NCBI GenBank assembly: GCA_003520025.1
Contig: DOVP01000066.1
Span: 1-5,705, forward strand
Length of the DNA stretch: 5,705 bases
Reading direction: 5' to 3'
From: Phycisphaerales bacterium
Lineage (GTDB): Bacteria > Planctomycetota > Phycisphaerae > Phycisphaerales > SM1A02
Part shown: positions 5,646 through 5,705 of the stretch, piece after piece
Position numbering within the stretch: the first letter of the stretch is position 1
Layout of the letters: the number at the start of each line of letters is the position of its first letter
Program-made: the position numbers and the translations under genes
Notes under the pieces: model-generated
The model's input: the letters and a program-made list of their open reading frames with translations, nothing else
Told to the model about the DNA's origin: nothing
Database searches by the model: none

Positions 5646-5685
5646 TTAGGGAATCACGGATTGGCTGGTTTCTGCAGTTCCCTAA
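5646..5685. repeat. 8-bp inverted repeat TTAGGGAA / TTCCCTAA
   Basis: TTAGGGAA at 5646-5653 and its exact reverse complement at 5678-5685 are separated by 24 bases. The left arm directly borders the TGA of the possible gene tail. With such a wide loop and no T tract it is not a terminator. It could be a protein-binding site or chance. Confidence 0.3.
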
Positions 5686-5704
5686 GCACCGGAGTGCCTT
5701 GAAG
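5654..5704 (-). CDS. Possible C-terminal tail (16 residues) of a gene beyond the right edge
   Basis: On the minus strand the frame from 5704 reads LQGTPVLRELQKPANP and then TGA at 5656-5654. It looks protein-like and is followed 35 bases later by a minus-strand hairpin, the normal order for the end of a gene. It is too short to name, and the other two minus frames cannot be excluded: one stops at 5684-5682 and the other stays open into the acetyltransferase frame. Confidence 0.35.
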   Translation of the reverse strand, partial: LQGTPVLRELQKPANP

Positions 5705-5705
5705 A

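Overview
The window is a moderately GC-rich bacterial chromosome segment holding ordinary housekeeping and small accessory genes. A Planctomycetota-type bacterium (perhaps Phycisphaerae) is my best guess. It rests on a small lipoprotein with an FCCPGC metal-binding motif of a kind I associate with that phylum, on a tRNA gene without an encoded CCA end, and on general protein style. The phylum assignment is inference and weak.

Layout from left to right. (1) Positions 1-225, minus strand: the first 75 codons of an unrecognised, very acidic protein that runs off the window, with a good sigma70-type promoter at 259-288. (2) Positions 377-1042, plus strand: a stand-alone HD-GYP domain protein, a predicted cyclic-di-GMP phosphodiesterase, divergent from (1). 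(3) Positions 1080-1153, plus strand: tRNA-Arg(CCU). A 13-bp copy of its 3' end lies just downstream, at 1200-1212. (4) Positions 1214-4283, minus strand: a two-gene glycerol catabolism operon, glpK then glpD, with overlapping ends. GlpK phosphorylates glycerol and GlpD oxidises the glycerol-3-phosphate to dihydroxyacetone phosphate, passing electrons to the quinone pool. No glycerol facilitator gene (glpF) or regulator is visible here. (5) Positions 4284-4748: a 465-bp gap without a convincing protein gene. It contains a strong plus-strand terminator with no obvious gene in front of it, then a minus-strand terminator serving the next gene. (6) Positions 4749-4988, minus strand: a 79-residue cysteine-rich lipoprotein. 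(7) Positions 5053-5508, minus strand: a GNAT acetyltransferase, 64 bp upstream of the lipoprotein gene and possibly cotranscribed with it. (8) Positions 5509-5705: a gap with a minus-strand hairpin and possibly the last 16 codons of another minus-strand gene entering from the right.

I see no CRISPR array, insertion sequence, phage gene or defence island, and no strong evidence for a new biological system. The points most worth a second look are the orphan plus-strand terminator (possible small RNA), the duplicated tRNA 3' end (possible integration scar), and the overlapping glpK/glpD junction, where the ribosome binding site favours a TTG start.
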